DNA of 64,000 nt, taken from Fulvia fulva. Lineage: Eukaryota > Ascomycota > Dothideomycetes > Mycosphaerellales > Mycosphaerellaceae. Below the pieces are notes generated by a model, which was given only the letters and a program-made list of their open reading frames with translations, did no database searches and had not been told where the DNA came from. The stretch lies in NCBI RefSeq assembly GCF_020509005.1, contig NC_063014.1, positions 310,001 through 374,000 on the forward strand, given 5' to 3'. Position 1 is the first letter of the stretch. Each line of letters begins with the position of its first letter. A program made the translations under genes and the position numbers. Positions 1 through 10,918 of the stretch are shown piece after piece.

Positions 1-374
1 CTGAGATGCTGGACAATGTTCCGACCTATCAGCCAGTTCCGCTGGGACGGCAGTACACTTTCACGAACAGTCGTCAGGCGGAAGATCTTGTTCGACGTCT
101 TACTTCGAACCAACAGACGAATCATTTTGCATCTCGAGAAGCAGGAACAGGTGATATAGTGACTCGGCAGGATCACTTCAGTCATCAGGAAGCGGACAGC
201 GACGGAGTGGCACATCTTCGTACAAATTCCGAAGTTGCACACTTATCGACAGGGCATCTCTATAGCCAAGTGTGGTCCAACAACGATGCAACGGATACTA
301 CCCCAGACCCAGGTGGAGGTGAAGTGCAGCACGACAGTATGCCTGGCTTTTGGAAGCCGAACAGACTGTATTGA
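1..374 (+). CDS. C-terminal part of an unrecognised protein, cut by the left edge
   Basis: The frame is open from the left edge to a TGA at 372-374. It would encode about 122 residues ending in the aromatic-rich tail GFWKPNRLY. The body is polar and low in hydrophobics, with runs of Asp, Gln, Ser and Thr, as in a disordered C-terminal tail. I do not recognise the family and cannot tell whether the Met at position 6 is internal. The opposite strand at 298-549 is also open for 83 codons, so the coding strand is not certain. No introns are evident. The compact tail is the only positive sign of a real protein end. Confidence 0.35.
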   Translation, partial: EMLDNVPTYQPVPLGRQYTFTNSRQAEDLVRRLTSNQQTNHFASREAGTGDIVTRQDHFSHQEADSDGVAHLRTNSEVAHLSTGHLYSQVWSNNDATDTTPDPGGGEVQHDSMPGFWKPNRLY

Positions 375-984
375 AAGGCGGGAACCGTTCGTCGTGTTCA
401 TAGATACCACAAGTGCTGTCGGAGTCCGACATGTTGGTGCAATCTTCTGTCGATATTGCCTCATCGTCATGTCTCAGTATGATGTCTAGAGCGGGATCAT
501 TGTAGGAGTGTGAGTCTAACATGTATCTTTTGTGGTCATCGCCGAGCACGAGCCGAATATTGGCACGGGCGGCGGGAGATGTCGACGGCGTGGATCATGT
601 CGACACAGCACCACACAGCTCTCCATCTCCACGCTGACCGAGGTCATCAATCTTGCCTATCCATCTTCGCGTCGGACGATCCGTATGCTTCCACTACGCC
701 TACACACCGCTGCCTCTCACGCTGCGCTGAGACGTGCCCGTGTGTCATCCCCGAAAGCCGCCTGGGTAAGCTGGGAGACAACGCCGATCGTGCCTGCCTC
801 TACGCAGGCGTTGCATTATTTGATGGCAGCAGTCGAAGACCCTGGCAGACGCCCCACCAATTACGCCACTAAAAATCTGAGCGCCACGCAACGGACTGGC
901 CAGCTCAAACACCACCTTTCTGCTTCAAACAACCAACTCATAAACATATACACCACCAATACCACCTCTGAGGCAACACCCACC
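375..984. other. Intergenic stretch upstream of the pyrophosphatase gene
   Basis: These 610 bases hold no convincing gene. Open frames here are overlapping, lack domain-like sequence and start or stop arbitrarily. The last 100 bases are CA-rich and pyrimidine-rich, as in a fungal 5' untranslated leader, and run into the pyrophosphatase start. Confidence 0.5.
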
Positions 985-2089
985 ATGGCTCAGGCATCTC
1001 TCCCAACCCGCGGTACGTCCTCTCCGTCCTTCCCGTTGCAATGCTTCGTTGACCGCCTCTTCCAACCCCACCATGGCATGAAAACTTGCAGCTGTGTACT
1101 GACCCTTCGACAGGCGGCTATGACCCAAATGCTGCCCAGAAGTTCACTGCGCGCAAGATCGGCGCACCACACACTCTCGAGCACCGCGTCTACATCGAGA
1201 AGGATGGCGTTCCAGTCTCGCCATTCCACGACATCCCACTCTACGCCAACGAGCAGCAGACTGTGTTGAACATGGTTGTTGAGATTCCACGATGGACCAA
1301 CGCCAAGCAAGAGGTCAGTACGCATTACAGGGCTAGAAGCACTGTTGCAAGCAAGTCATTTGGCTTCACATTGCTTGGGGACTGACAATCATATGCTCGC
1401 AGATCTCCAAGGACGAGGAGCTCAACCCTATCAAGCAGGACACCAAGAAGGGCAAGCTTCGGTTCGTCCGCAACTGTTTCCCACACAAGGGCTACCTCTG
1501 GAATTACGGTGCTTTCCCACAGACTTGGGAAGACCCCAACGTCACACACCCAGAGACCAAGCAGAAGGGTGACAACGACCCGCTGGACGTCTGCGAGATC
1601 GGCGAGCTCGTCGCCAAGGTCGGTGAGGTCAAGCAGGTCAAGGTCCTCGGTGTCATGGCTCTCCTTGACGAGGGTGAGACCGACTGGAAGATCATCGTCA
1701 TCGATGTAAATGACCCGCTCGCACCTCGTCTTAACGATATCGAGGACGTCGAGCGTCATCTTCCAGGTCTCCTCCGTGCCACCAACGAGTGGTTCCGCAT
1801 CTACAAGATCCCAGACGGCAAGCCAGAGAACCAGTTCGCTTTCTCCGGCGAGTGCAAGAACCGCAAGTATGCTATGGACATCGTGCGGGAATGCGCTGAG
1901 GCTTGGGAGAAGCTCATTACGGGCAAGACACCAAAGGGCGAGATCAACCTCACCAACGTCTCGGTCCCACACAGTGCCGACCGTGTCGATGCGAAGAGCT
2001 TGAACGTCCCGGCACACGAGGAGAAGGCTCCAGCGCCAATCGACCCATCGATTGACAAGTGGTTCTACATCTCCGGTGCATCTGCTTAG
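985..2089 (+). CDS. IPP1: Soluble inorganic pyrophosphatase (family I)
   Basis: Hydrolyses pyrophosphate to two phosphates in the cytosol, pulling biosynthetic reactions such as tRNA charging forward. Three exons: 985-1012 (28 bases), 1114-1313 and 1403-2089, with introns gtacgt...cag and gtcagt...cag. They join in frame to give 304 residues, close to the yeast enzyme. The family signature DNDPLDVCE lies near residue 133, and further metal-binding acidic residues follow in the D-E-G-E-T-D-W-K stretch. The start is the only ATG that splices correctly and sits in a good context (caccATGG). The 101-base first intron falls after nine codons, a common arrangement in fungi. The C-terminal tail after the core (K-A-P-A-P-I-D region) is typical of fungal enzymes. 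Function is assigned from the family; there is no sign of damage. Confidence 0.96.
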
Positions 2090-2712
2090 ATGGGGTGGTG
2101 TGGAGAAGCTTCTGGCGTGCAGGCGTCGGTCGGATGTACAGTGAAAAGTACACTGCTACCACGATGGCTTCAGTAGCCTCAGCCATACAGTAAGACAATG
2201 CGAAAGCTTTCCGCCATGTGCTACTTGCAAGACTACAGTTGCTGCCCGCCTGCGTCTCTTTGGATGCAGTGGTGCTGTGGAGCGGTACATCTGACTCCGG
2301 CTATGCAATCGTGATATCTTCATGCTTCTCAGAGCACGCCTGGATCTTTGCACACGTTCGTCATCCCGAATCGTTTCCGTCCGTATGTGGTTTTGTTAAA
2401 GGGATTTTGAAAGAAGCACCGTTAGAAGTCTTCTGTCTTATGACCACGCCAACAGTATGTACGGCACTGCTGCGATGGCAAGACTCAATCTGCGCGATGA
2501 TGTCTCCGATGCACGACGCGCTCTTCATGTGAGACAGCATGAGGGGCATTTTCGCGATGTGGCCCAAGCGCAGTCGAAAGCTGGGGTGCTGCGTTTGTAA
2601 CATGAATTATTGCTCACAGCCAGACATACAGTCGTTTGCAGATGCTCGTGTGCCATTGAACACTCCTTAGACTCTTCATCCTATCTCTTTCGCCTCTCAT
2701 AGGAAGGATTAC
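2090..2712. other. Intergenic stretch between IPP1 and VAS1
   Basis: About 620 bases with no supported gene. The left part should contain the IPP1 3' end, the right part the VAS1 promoter. Short open frames on both strands overlap each other and show no domain-like sequence. Confidence 0.5.
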
Positions 2713-2739
2713 ATGAGTCGTCAGCGTACTCACAGATTG

Positions 2740-2746
2740 TGACTCA
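2740..2746 (+). promoter_or_regulatory. Gcn4/CPC1-type site TGACTCA upstream of valyl-tRNA synthetase
   Basis: A perfect TGACTCA lies 140 bases upstream of the first ATG of the synthetase. A one-mismatch relative (TGAGTCG) lies at 2714-2720. In ascomycetes the amino-acid starvation activator (Gcn4, CPC1/CpcA) binds TGACTCA, and aminoacyl-tRNA synthetases are known targets. Use of this site is inferred from sequence and position only. Confidence 0.45.
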
Positions 2747-2885
2747 AGCTTGACATACACAAAAGTAGTCGCAGCAAGCAGTGCACGGCATAGTTGCAAC
2801 AATACTCTGTCGAGCGCTCATCCGGCGCGCGCCTTCTCTCTTAGCCAGGAATCACATCACAGCACATCGCACCTTCTCCGTCAAT

Positions 2886-5800
2886 ATGGCGCTGAACCAC
2901 GCCTCCCACAATCCGACAGGCGAGCCCACCGGACCAGCCACGGGACACCCTCCTCCAGTTTCCAACGATACGAAATCAGCAATCCTGGAAGCTGCAAACG
3001 GTGATGCAAAGGGTCAGCCTGCACCTGGCAAAGATGGAGGTGACAACAATGGCGAGCAGAAGCAAAAGTCGGAAAAGGAGCTGGCGAAAGAGAAGGCAAA
3101 GGCCGACAAACTAGCAAAACTCGCTGCGAAACAAGAGAAGCAGAAGGCCATGGCCGCCGCTTCACAACCAAAGCAGAAAGAAAAGAAGAAGCAGGAGATC
3201 CTGCCGCCATACCAAGAGGAGACCAAGAAGGGCGACAAGAAGATCCTCAAACCACTTGACGATGAGTACCACAAGGCCTACATCCCAGAGGTTGTAGAGA
3301 GCGCTTGGTATGACTGGTGGGAGAAGGAAGGATACCACCTACCTGAGTACAAGGCCAATGGAGAGGTCAAGGACAGAGGATCCTTCGTCATCACCATCCC
3401 ACCCCCCAACGTCACCGGCGCACTACACATTGGACACGCACTCGCGACATCGCTGCAAGATGCTATGATTCGATGGAACCGCATGAAGGGTCTCACCGTG
3501 CTATACGTCCCAGGATGCGATCACGCTGGTATCTCAACACAGAGCGTCGTCGAGAACATGCTGTATCACAGGAGGAATGGCATGACGAGACATGATCTGG
3601 GCAGAGAGAAGTTTGTTGAGACTGTCTGGGAGTGGAAGGACGAGTATCACTCGAAGATCACCAAGGTTATGAAGCGACTGGGTGGTTCTATGGACTGGAC
3701 AAGAGAGGCCTTCACCATGGACGAGAACCTATCCGCTGCTGTGCGCCAAACGTTCGTGCAGCTCCACGACGAGGGTCTGATCTACCGTGCGAACAGACTT
3801 GTCAACTGGTGCACAAAGCTCACAACGGCACTGTCCAACTTGGAGGTTGATCAGAAGGAGCTCGAGGGATCAACGAAGCTTGATGTGCCAGGTTATGATA
3901 AGAAGATTGAATTCGGTTCCATCTGGAACTTCAAGTATCAGATCGCGGGCACGAACGAATTCATCGAGGTCGCTACAACCCGTCCCGAGACCATGCTGGG
4001 TGATAGTGGTGTTGCTGTACACCCATCGGACGAGCGATACAAGCACCTGATCGGCAAGAAAGTCCAACATCCTTTCGTCGATCGCCAGCTCCCCATCTTC
4101 GGTGATGATACTGTCGAGAAAGACTTTGGTACCGGTGCTGTCAAGATCACACCTGCTCACGACTTCAACGATTTCAAGCGTGGTAAGCAGCACAATCTGG
4201 AATTCATCAATATCTTGAACGACGACGGCACCATGAACGAGAACGCAGGACCCTTCGAAGGTCAAAAGCGCTTCGACGTCCGGTATACCGTCATCGAGGA
4301 GTTGACCAAGAAGGGTCTGTATGTTGGCAAAGCCAACAACAAGATGCAGATCCCGCTCTGCAGCAAGTCCAAGGACGTAATTGAGCCAATTCTCAAGCCA
4401 CAATGGTGGTTGCACATGGAGCCGCTCGCCAAGCCAGCTGTTGATGTTGTCAAGAGCGGCGAGATCAAGATCATGCCAGAGACCGCCGAGAAGAGCTACT
4501 ACCGATGGATGGCCAACATCGATGACTGGTGTCTGTCGAGGCAGCTCTGGTGGGGTCATCAGGTGCCTGCTTACTACATCAAGTACAAGGACGGTCCAGA
4601 ATACGACGTTGATGGCGAACACTGGGTCTGCGCCGAGACGGAAGAGCTGGCGAGGGAGAAGGCACAGAAGAAGTTCCCTGGTCGGGAAATCGAGAGCCTC
4701 TCACGAGATCCTGACTGTCTCGACACCTGGTTCTCTTCTGGTCTGTGGCCATTCTCGACTCTTGGCTGGCCGAATAAGACAAACGACTTTGAGAAACTCT
4801 ACCCAACATCCGTACTCGAGACGGGCTGGGACATTCTGTTCTTCTGGGTTGCCCGCATGATCTTTTTCGGTCTCAAGTTGACTGGCAAGGTCCCGTTCAC
4901 AGAGGTCTACTGCCACTCCTTGATCAGAGATTCAGAAGGTCGCAAAATGTCAAAGTCGCTCGGCAACGTCATCGACCCGGTCGATATCATGGACGGTATC
5001 AGCTTACAGGCCTTGAACGACAAGCTCAAGGTGGGCAACCTCGCGCCCAAGGAGATCGATCGAGCTGTCAAGTGGCAGAAATCAGCCTTTGCAGATGGCA
5101 TCGACCAGTGTGGTGCTGACGCGCTGCGATTCTCCCTGATCAACTACACTACCGGTGGTGGCGACATCAGTTTTGATGTCAAGGTTATGCGTAGCTATCG
5201 TAACTTCTGCAACAAGATCTACCAAGCCACCAAGTACGTGCTCGGCAACCTGCCAGCAGACTTCACGCCTCAAGCAAAGGGCGGCAAGACTGGCAAGGAG
5301 AGTCTGCCTGAGCGGTGGATCCTGCACAAGCTCAACGAGGCTGCACGGGAGGTCAACGAGGATCTGGCGAGCCGCGAGTTCTCGTACGCTACACAAGCTG
5401 TGCACAACTATTGGTACTACGAGCTATGCGATGTCTACATCGAGAACAGCAAAGCCATCATCCGAGACGGCACAGCTGAAGAGAAGCAGAGCGCCATCGA
5501 CACCCTCTACACTGCACTTGAAGGCGGTCTTACCATGATGCATCCGTTCATGCCGTTCCTGACTGAGGAGCTTTGGCAGCGCCTGCCACGACGACCAAAC
5601 GACAACACGCCATCCATCGTCAAAGCAGCATATCCCGAATTCGACGCCAGCCTCGATGATCCCAAGTCGGAACGTGACTACCAGCTCATCAACGAGAGCG
5701 CCAAGGGCATTCGATCTCTGCTGAACGAGAACGCTGTCAAGACAGAAGGCAAGGCATGGGTCCAGCCTCTCACACAAGAAGCGTACAACACCGCCAACGA

Positions 5801-6155
5801 CCAGAAGCTGTCGATCAAGACCCTCTCCGGCAAGGCGCTGGCCGAGCTGAACATCCTCGAAACAGGCAAGCTTCCAGCGTCAAAACAAATCGCCGTGTAC
5901 CCTGTCAATGCCGCCGCCAACGTCTTCATCGAGCTACCAGGCAAGTTCGACCCTGCAAAGGAAACCGAAAAGTACAGGCCCAAGCGCGAACAAGCCGCCA
6001 AGAACGTCGCGGAGCAGGAACGCGTGATCGCCCAGCTCGCTGTCAGCGTTTCGCAGCAGACCCGCGAGAAGACCGACGCCCGACTCCGCGACGTTCTGTC
6101 GGAGCAGCGCGCGTACGACGACTTGCTCCAATACTTTGAGACTACGAAGCTTTAG
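2886..6155 (+). CDS. VAS1: Valyl-tRNA synthetase, cytosolic form (mitochondrial presequence encoded upstream)
   Basis: Charges tRNA-Val with valine; class I synthetase. The reading frame from the first ATG gives 1089 residues. It begins with a Lys/Glu-rich, probably coiled N-terminal extension (about residues 50-120) as in eukaryotic enzymes. The HIGH box is at residues 181-184 (within PPPNVTGALHIGHAL) and KMSKS at 687-691, with a large editing domain between them and an anticodon-binding domain after. The C-terminus ends in a Lys/Arg/Glu/Gln-rich helix, like the valyl arm. The frame stays open upstream to 2769 and encodes an Arg-rich, acid-free stretch (ALIRRAPSLLARNHITAHRT) that looks like a mitochondrial targeting sequence, but it has no ATG. 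One gene therefore probably supplies both compartments, as yeast VAS1 does. No intron interrupts the main frame. Confidence 0.95.
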   Translation: MALNHASHNPTGEPTGPATGHPPPVSNDTKSAILEAANGDAKGQPAPGKDGGDNNGEQKQKSEKELAKEKAKADKLAKLAAKQEKQKAMAAASQPKQKEKKKQEILPPYQEETKKGDKKILKPLDDEYHKAYIPEVVESAWYDWWEKEGYHLPEYKANGEVKDRGSFVITIPPPNVTGALHIGHALATSLQDAMIRWNRMKGLTVLYVPGCDHAGISTQSVVENMLYHRRNGMTRHDLGREKFVETVWEWKDEYHSKITKVMKRLGGSMDWTREAFTMDENLSAAVRQTFVQLHDEGLIYRANRLVNWCTKLTTALSNLEVDQKELEGSTKLDVPGYDKKIEFGSIWNFKYQIAGTNEFIEVATTRPETMLGDSGVAVHPSDERYKHLIGKKVQHPFVDRQLPIFGDDTVEKDFGTGAVKITPAHDFNDFKRGKQHNLEFINILNDDGTMNENAGPFEGQKRFDVRYTVIEELTKKGLYVGKANNKMQIPLCSKSKDVIEPILKPQWWLHMEPLAKPAVDVVKSGEIKIMPETAEKSYYRWMANIDDWCLSRQLWWGHQVPAYYIKYKDGPEYDVDGEHWVCAETEELAREKAQKKFPGREIESLSRDPDCLDTWFSSGLWPFSTLGWPNKTNDFEKLYPTSVLETGWDILFFWVARMIFFGLKLTGKVPFTEVYCHSLIRDSEGRKMSKSLGNVIDPVDIMDGISLQALNDKLKVGNLAPKEIDRAVKWQKSAFADGIDQCGADALRFSLINYTTGGGDISFDVKVMRSYRNFCNKIYQATKYVLGNLPADFTPQAKGGKTGKESLPERWILHKLNEAAREVNEDLASREFSYATQAVHNYWYYELCDVYIENSKAIIRDGTAEEKQSAIDTLYTALEGGLTMMHPFMPFLTEELWQRLPRRPNDNTPSIVKAAYPEFDASLDDPKSERDYQLINESAKGIRSLLNENAVKTEGKAWVQPLTQEAYNTANDQKLSIKTLSGKALAELNILETGKLPASKQIAVYPVNAAANVFIELPGKFDPAKETEKYRPKREQAAKNVAEQERVIAQLAVSVSQQTREKTDARLRDVLSEQRAYDDLLQYFETTKL

Positions 6156-7007
6156 AAAGGCTGGAGGGGTTATTTGACACAGCACAGTCTGACGGTGCTG
6201 CGGTGCTTGCGGTGGGGTGTGATTCATGTCTTGGCTCTGTGGTGGCCTGTTAAGGCGGAATTCAGAAGGCAGGTGTGCGGGTATCGCGAGGAGGATCATC
6301 TGTCTTCTCCGGCTGCTTCTGTAAGGGGCGCCGGAGGGGCGCTGGCGAGTACGTGGCAGGCATTTTTCCAAGATGAACGGGAAGAGAGGCTCGATGAGAG
6401 GGCGAGGGATGGGGGGAGGTATGAGGCTGATTGAGTGGGGAGGGGATTATTGGTAGATGTATAGAGTAGTCTACATCGCCTGTGGGTACAAATATGTCGC
6501 AGACAGTCAATGGCACCTTCATATCTAAGCTCACTATCCTCTTACACCCAACGCACCCAGCACTTCTGTGTACAATGACTGCTCGAGATGAGACTTTTGC
6601 ATTTTGCCTCTATCGCAAGCATACATAAGCTGCGGGATATGTACTAGAGCGTATTCCGAGATCTATATACGTGTACCTACCTCTTCTGTGCCGGCTTGTC
6701 GCACATGGGTGGTAATATCTCTGTGCTACTTCGTACTAACCGTAGAGCAATTGTACGTGTTTGGCCAAATTCAGTCCCGGCAATATCTTTACCTAACGGC
6801 TTTTATCGAAGAGGGTTAATGTCCATGTCACAAGTCTAGAGGGCAGTGGCGAGAAGGGTAAGATGTCCCGTCTGACCGATAGGGCGCCAAGACAAAGTCT
6901 GTAGGTAGCATTCACCTGCGCGGCCCCGCTGTCAAAGTCCGTGCGAGCTGGTTTGACCTGCCGTCTTGAACAGCGATTCCATCTCCAACGACACCGAAGC
7001 TCATCGC
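6156..7007. other. Convergent intergenic stretch between VAS1 and the lactonase-like gene
   Basis: About 850 bases between two convergent 3' ends. No gene is supported. The middle is G-rich on the + strand (gaggggag runs) and the right part is AT-rich, with no recognisable repeat. Confidence 0.5.
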
Positions 7008-8396
7008 TCAGTACGAGTCTTCCACTTCCCCTCGCGCAGCAAGATCCTGCCCCCTCAAATCCCACCTCACCCTCGAAATGCCCCCCTGCCCCATAACCCA
7101 AAACTCCGTCAAATCCGGCCCCGTCCAGGCGAAATTCTGCACGGTATAATTCGTCTGCACCCTCACCAGTAAACTCCCAAACGCATCCAACACATCCACG
7201 CCCCTCCCCGTCGCAGTGACTACATACCCATTCTGCGCGACCTTCAGTCCATCGGGGACATGGTCGATGGCGTAGTATATCGCGCGCTTGTTGATGAGAT
7301 GCTTCCCGTCGTCGACGCGGTCGTATTTATACACTGCGCGACTACCGGTTTGGTTGAAGGGCGTGCCGTTCTGGATCACGATGGAGCCGGCGACGGCGCC
7401 GGTGTCGCTGATGTAGACGTGCTTGCCGTCGGGGGAGAGGGCGATGCCGTTGGGTTGGGAGAGGGTGTCTTCGATGATGGTGGTTTCGCCGGTGGAGGGG
7501 TCGAAGCGGTAGGAGGCGGATTTTAGTTGCGGGGCTGTGTCGGTTAGGCTGTTGAACCAGGAGTATTGGGGGTCTGTGAACCAGATGGAGCCGTCGCGGG
7601 GGTCGACGAAGAGGTCGTCGACGCAGTTGAAGTAGTAGCCGTACTGTGGTTTTGTTAGTTATGGATCGTGGTGGAGGTGGGGATGTTGTTGTACGTAGTT
7701 GTTCAAGAGCGTGGTTGTCTTGTTGGTAAGTGGGTCGAGGGTTCGTACACCGATCCTTTGCTCAGTACCACCGATTGAGCGATTTCCACCAGATGCCGCT
7801 GCGAGATGATCAGCAAGGACTTCCAGTCGATGGCATGTAACACACGTACCCCAGTATATCAAGCCATTGTAGAAGGTATCTCCATTCGGAGCATAAACAG
7901 GTGGATCACTGAGGTACTCGCTCAATGTCGGCGAATCCCGATTGAGATCCACAACAAGCTGTGGCAAGTAACCCGCTGGTGGTGCAAGTTGGCTCAAAAA
8001 CAGCTTATTCAATGCGGGAACGTACACGGGCGCTTCATGCACAGCCTCCGAGACTTCGAAAACGTACTCGTAGGTCGGATTCGCACCCAGCACTTCCAGC
8101 CCTCGCTTCTGATCAAAGACGATGAAGTCGGCGTCCGCGATCAGTCCGAATGATGTGTCGTTGGGCACAGATGTCTCTGAGAACGCAGGGCCTTCCTCGC
8201 CATCAGAGCCAGAAGCTCGAAAGAAGTGGTATGGCAGAACCGAAGCGTAGCGATCCAGGCACACGACCTTGTCGGACGGACCACAGGTCGATGCAATCGG
8301 CGACGACACACCAGGTGGATCACTTTGTGAGATAGCTGTGGTGAGATATGAGAGTAAGCTCATAGACACCGCGAAGCCGCGCATCTTGGCGTGCAT
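7008..8396 (-). CDS. Secreted SMP-30/gluconolactonase-like lactonohydrolase
   Basis: Probable lactone-hydrolysing six-bladed beta-propeller of the SMP-30/gluconolactonase/LRE family; the real substrate is unknown. Exons are 8396-7850, 7798-7695 and 7643-7008, joined at a 51-base in-frame intron (gtacgt...cag) and a 51-base intron (gtacaa...cag), giving 428 residues. Residues 1-23 form a signal peptide (FAVSMSLLSYLTTAIS), so the enzyme is likely extracellular; an alternative Met lies at residue 5. Later blades carry the family's calcium-site patterns: FNCVDDLFVDP, the IWFTDPQYSW stretch and QPNGIALSPDGKHVYISDTG. Reading through the first intron leaves the frame open, which could mislead gene finders. 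The gene faces VAS1 tail to tail and has no pathway neighbours. Confidence 0.85.
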
Positions 8397-10918
8397 AAAG
8401 GATGATGAGAGTTTGGGAGAGCGCAGCTTGAGATGTTAGCGACCTACCTTTTATGCATTTGACACTGGCATCGTTTCATTCCAGTCTGCCAAGGCACCCA
8501 GTTCAGGCTAGAGAGGTCCGTCGTCGTGGCATTTGATGCGAAGTGGAGCTCGAACGAAAGTGAGGGGGAAAATGTGCTGTTGGCGGTTGTGAACCTCCAA
8601 AGGTAAGCGTAGCGGAGTGGAGCTCTCTACCAACCCTTCTAGACTGCAAAGTAGCGTGCGATCCACGCTACCGCTACCCGACGTACAGTGCTTATTATAC
8701 GACGACATAGGCGTTAGCGACGAGTATATGTTTGCGAGTTCGCCAACAGGCACAGTGCGGTAGGTCACGTGACCCGAAAACTTGAAAGTTGACCAATCAG
8801 AGCGGGCGCCAAGGCTAGTTGAGGGCTGGTATAGAGCTTCACTCCCTCGCTGACGCCTCACCTACGTACTCGCAAGCTCGTACTCCGGTGTGGCTAGCGC
8901 TCGGTCGCTACGCTTAAATATCGCAGATCCCAAGCGGTGGTCATACAGTAGCCGGCTCATCTTCGCGGTTGGCAGCAATTGAGCGCGGGGCGTGGGGTAG
9001 TCTGAAGAAGGCTGTCGACCAGAGATATATGCTCCATCGTTGTTGCGCTTCTACCGGCAGCGACAAATACTGTAGCATACGGTGATGAAATTGTACGCTG
9101 CGGCTCGCAGTTTCCGCACGCACGACGCCTAGCTTGTCCACAATATCTCGTGCATTGGAGGCTGCAGGCTAGATGCAGTCGCCGGTCCATGACCAGATGG
9201 CTCGTTGCACGTCCGTTTCTGCCAGCATGTGGGTGTTGCAGATGGGGCTGCGGCGATATACGGCTCATTCGATTGATTGATGGCCTTGACGCGTGAACAT
9301 GTTCCTCCCCCTTGGTGTCGCAGGACCGGAAGCTTCCGCCGTGGTTGGTCGGCAGCCGCAGCCGGTCTGCCTTGGACAATGATGGCAGCGTCAACGATTC
9401 AGACTAGCCATCAATGTCGATGCCGTAAGACATCGCTTCTCCTCCAACACATGCACTCACCAACATCCACCATGGTTGTTGCAGTGGCAGAGAACTTCGA
9501 GCACTGGCGGTCAAGAAACAAGATGTCATCATGACCAGAATTGGTGAGGTGATGTGCGCAACGTCTTCGCCAACTCGACCCGCATCTGGCAAGAGTATCC
9601 TGATGAAGGGATGCATCACCATTCATGGAATGGCTCATAGCCGATGGCATGTCTTTAAAGCAACGACATGTCCTTCGTCGCGCGGGTCAACTTTGACATC
9701 TTACTGTCACTCACGTCTCCGCCTGTTGGGACCACTGGGTGTTCAGGATCAAGGACAGTGGCATATCGCCACGGCACATCACGAAGGGCCACACACTGGA
9801 CTAGACCTCCTCTACCTGGCCACTACGATATGATCTAAGAAGCATTTGCCGGCCGCAGCTTCCAGGCCATGACTTCTCCGTGAGCAGGATAATCGCTCAT
9901 GCTATCCATGAGGGCGACCTCGTCGGCGGCCTGTCCTTGCACGAGTGCGACCACCTGCTGAATGCAGAGTGTGGGCCACCGTCGTCATCGTCGGCAGATG
10001 CAACACTCGTATGAGCAGCCCACTCTCAACCAAGGTAGGTCCACAGCAGGTCGACTTCCAACAAGTCCTCCAACATGTGAAAGGCAGCCCGCTGCAATGC
10101 GGCCACTGACTAGACGACCCCGCACTGGTGGACCGAATTTGCCCGAGAGTGACACCCCAAACCTTGGAGAGTCAGTCCCAGCGGAGGTACTTCCAGAGCT
10201 ATCGTTTGGAAGACTCGGATCCTACGCTTGGCCACAAGAACCCGCTCTGTCACACGTTGAGACTGTTCACAGCTGATCCAACATCGCTGCGAAACTCTCC
10301 GGAAATGGCCACCTTTGCAACAAGGGCCCCAACATCGAGAGCACTGCCGCTTCGATAAGACTCCAGACCTACTCCACATTGCTACGAGGCCCACTGGCCC
10401 AGGAACGCACTTGAGCGACTTGAGGAATGGCGTCATTTCGGGCCGCCCAATCAGGCAAGATGTGCCGTGCATGCATAGATGAGATACTTTGACCAAGCGA
10501 GGGAGCCACAGCTTGTTGAGACACATTGGATTCGCTGATCTTCGACATAGCCAGCTGTATGCTTCGACCATGACCCTGAGGCTCCACTATGCGGATGAGC
10601 TATGAGCTCACAACATGGCCTTCAGACCACTGGCCTATGGAGAAGGCCTGTCCGCGGCGGACTACAGGCTGCATCAGCTTTCCACTCTGCCTGGTAGCTA
10701 GGTGCAAGCTGTCTGTTGGTGATGTCGCACTTGCAGCCGAAGGTCCCCAGACGAGGCTTTATAACGAGGTAGGTTTGTGGTTTTTCGGAGCAAGGCTTCA
10801 TCCTTCTCGATTCCCATTGGAAAAAAGCAACTTCAATATACATATTTTGAACCTATTCGAGACATTTTACACAAGAACACACACCTACCACCTCACACTC
10901 AACCCCCCAACCGCCAAC
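8397..10918. other. 2.5-kb stretch without a supported gene
   Basis: I find no spliced or unspliced gene. Open frames of 60-150 codons occur on both strands, overlap one another and are rich in Arg, Ser, His and Cys, as in chance translations. The last 150 bases, with pyrimidine-rich and CA-rich runs, should be the leader of the methyltransferase gene that follows. The lactonase promoter lies at the left end. Confidence 0.45.

Noticed and set aside
532..1269. 245-codon open frame on the + strand
   Set aside because: Runs through the pyrophosphatase start, first intron and second exon in another frame; Thr/Ser/Arg-rich chance translation.
10589..10918. N-terminal extension of the methyltransferase
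   Set aside because: The frame is open, but this part lacks domain-like sequence, and a CA-rich leader immediately precedes the ATG at 10919.
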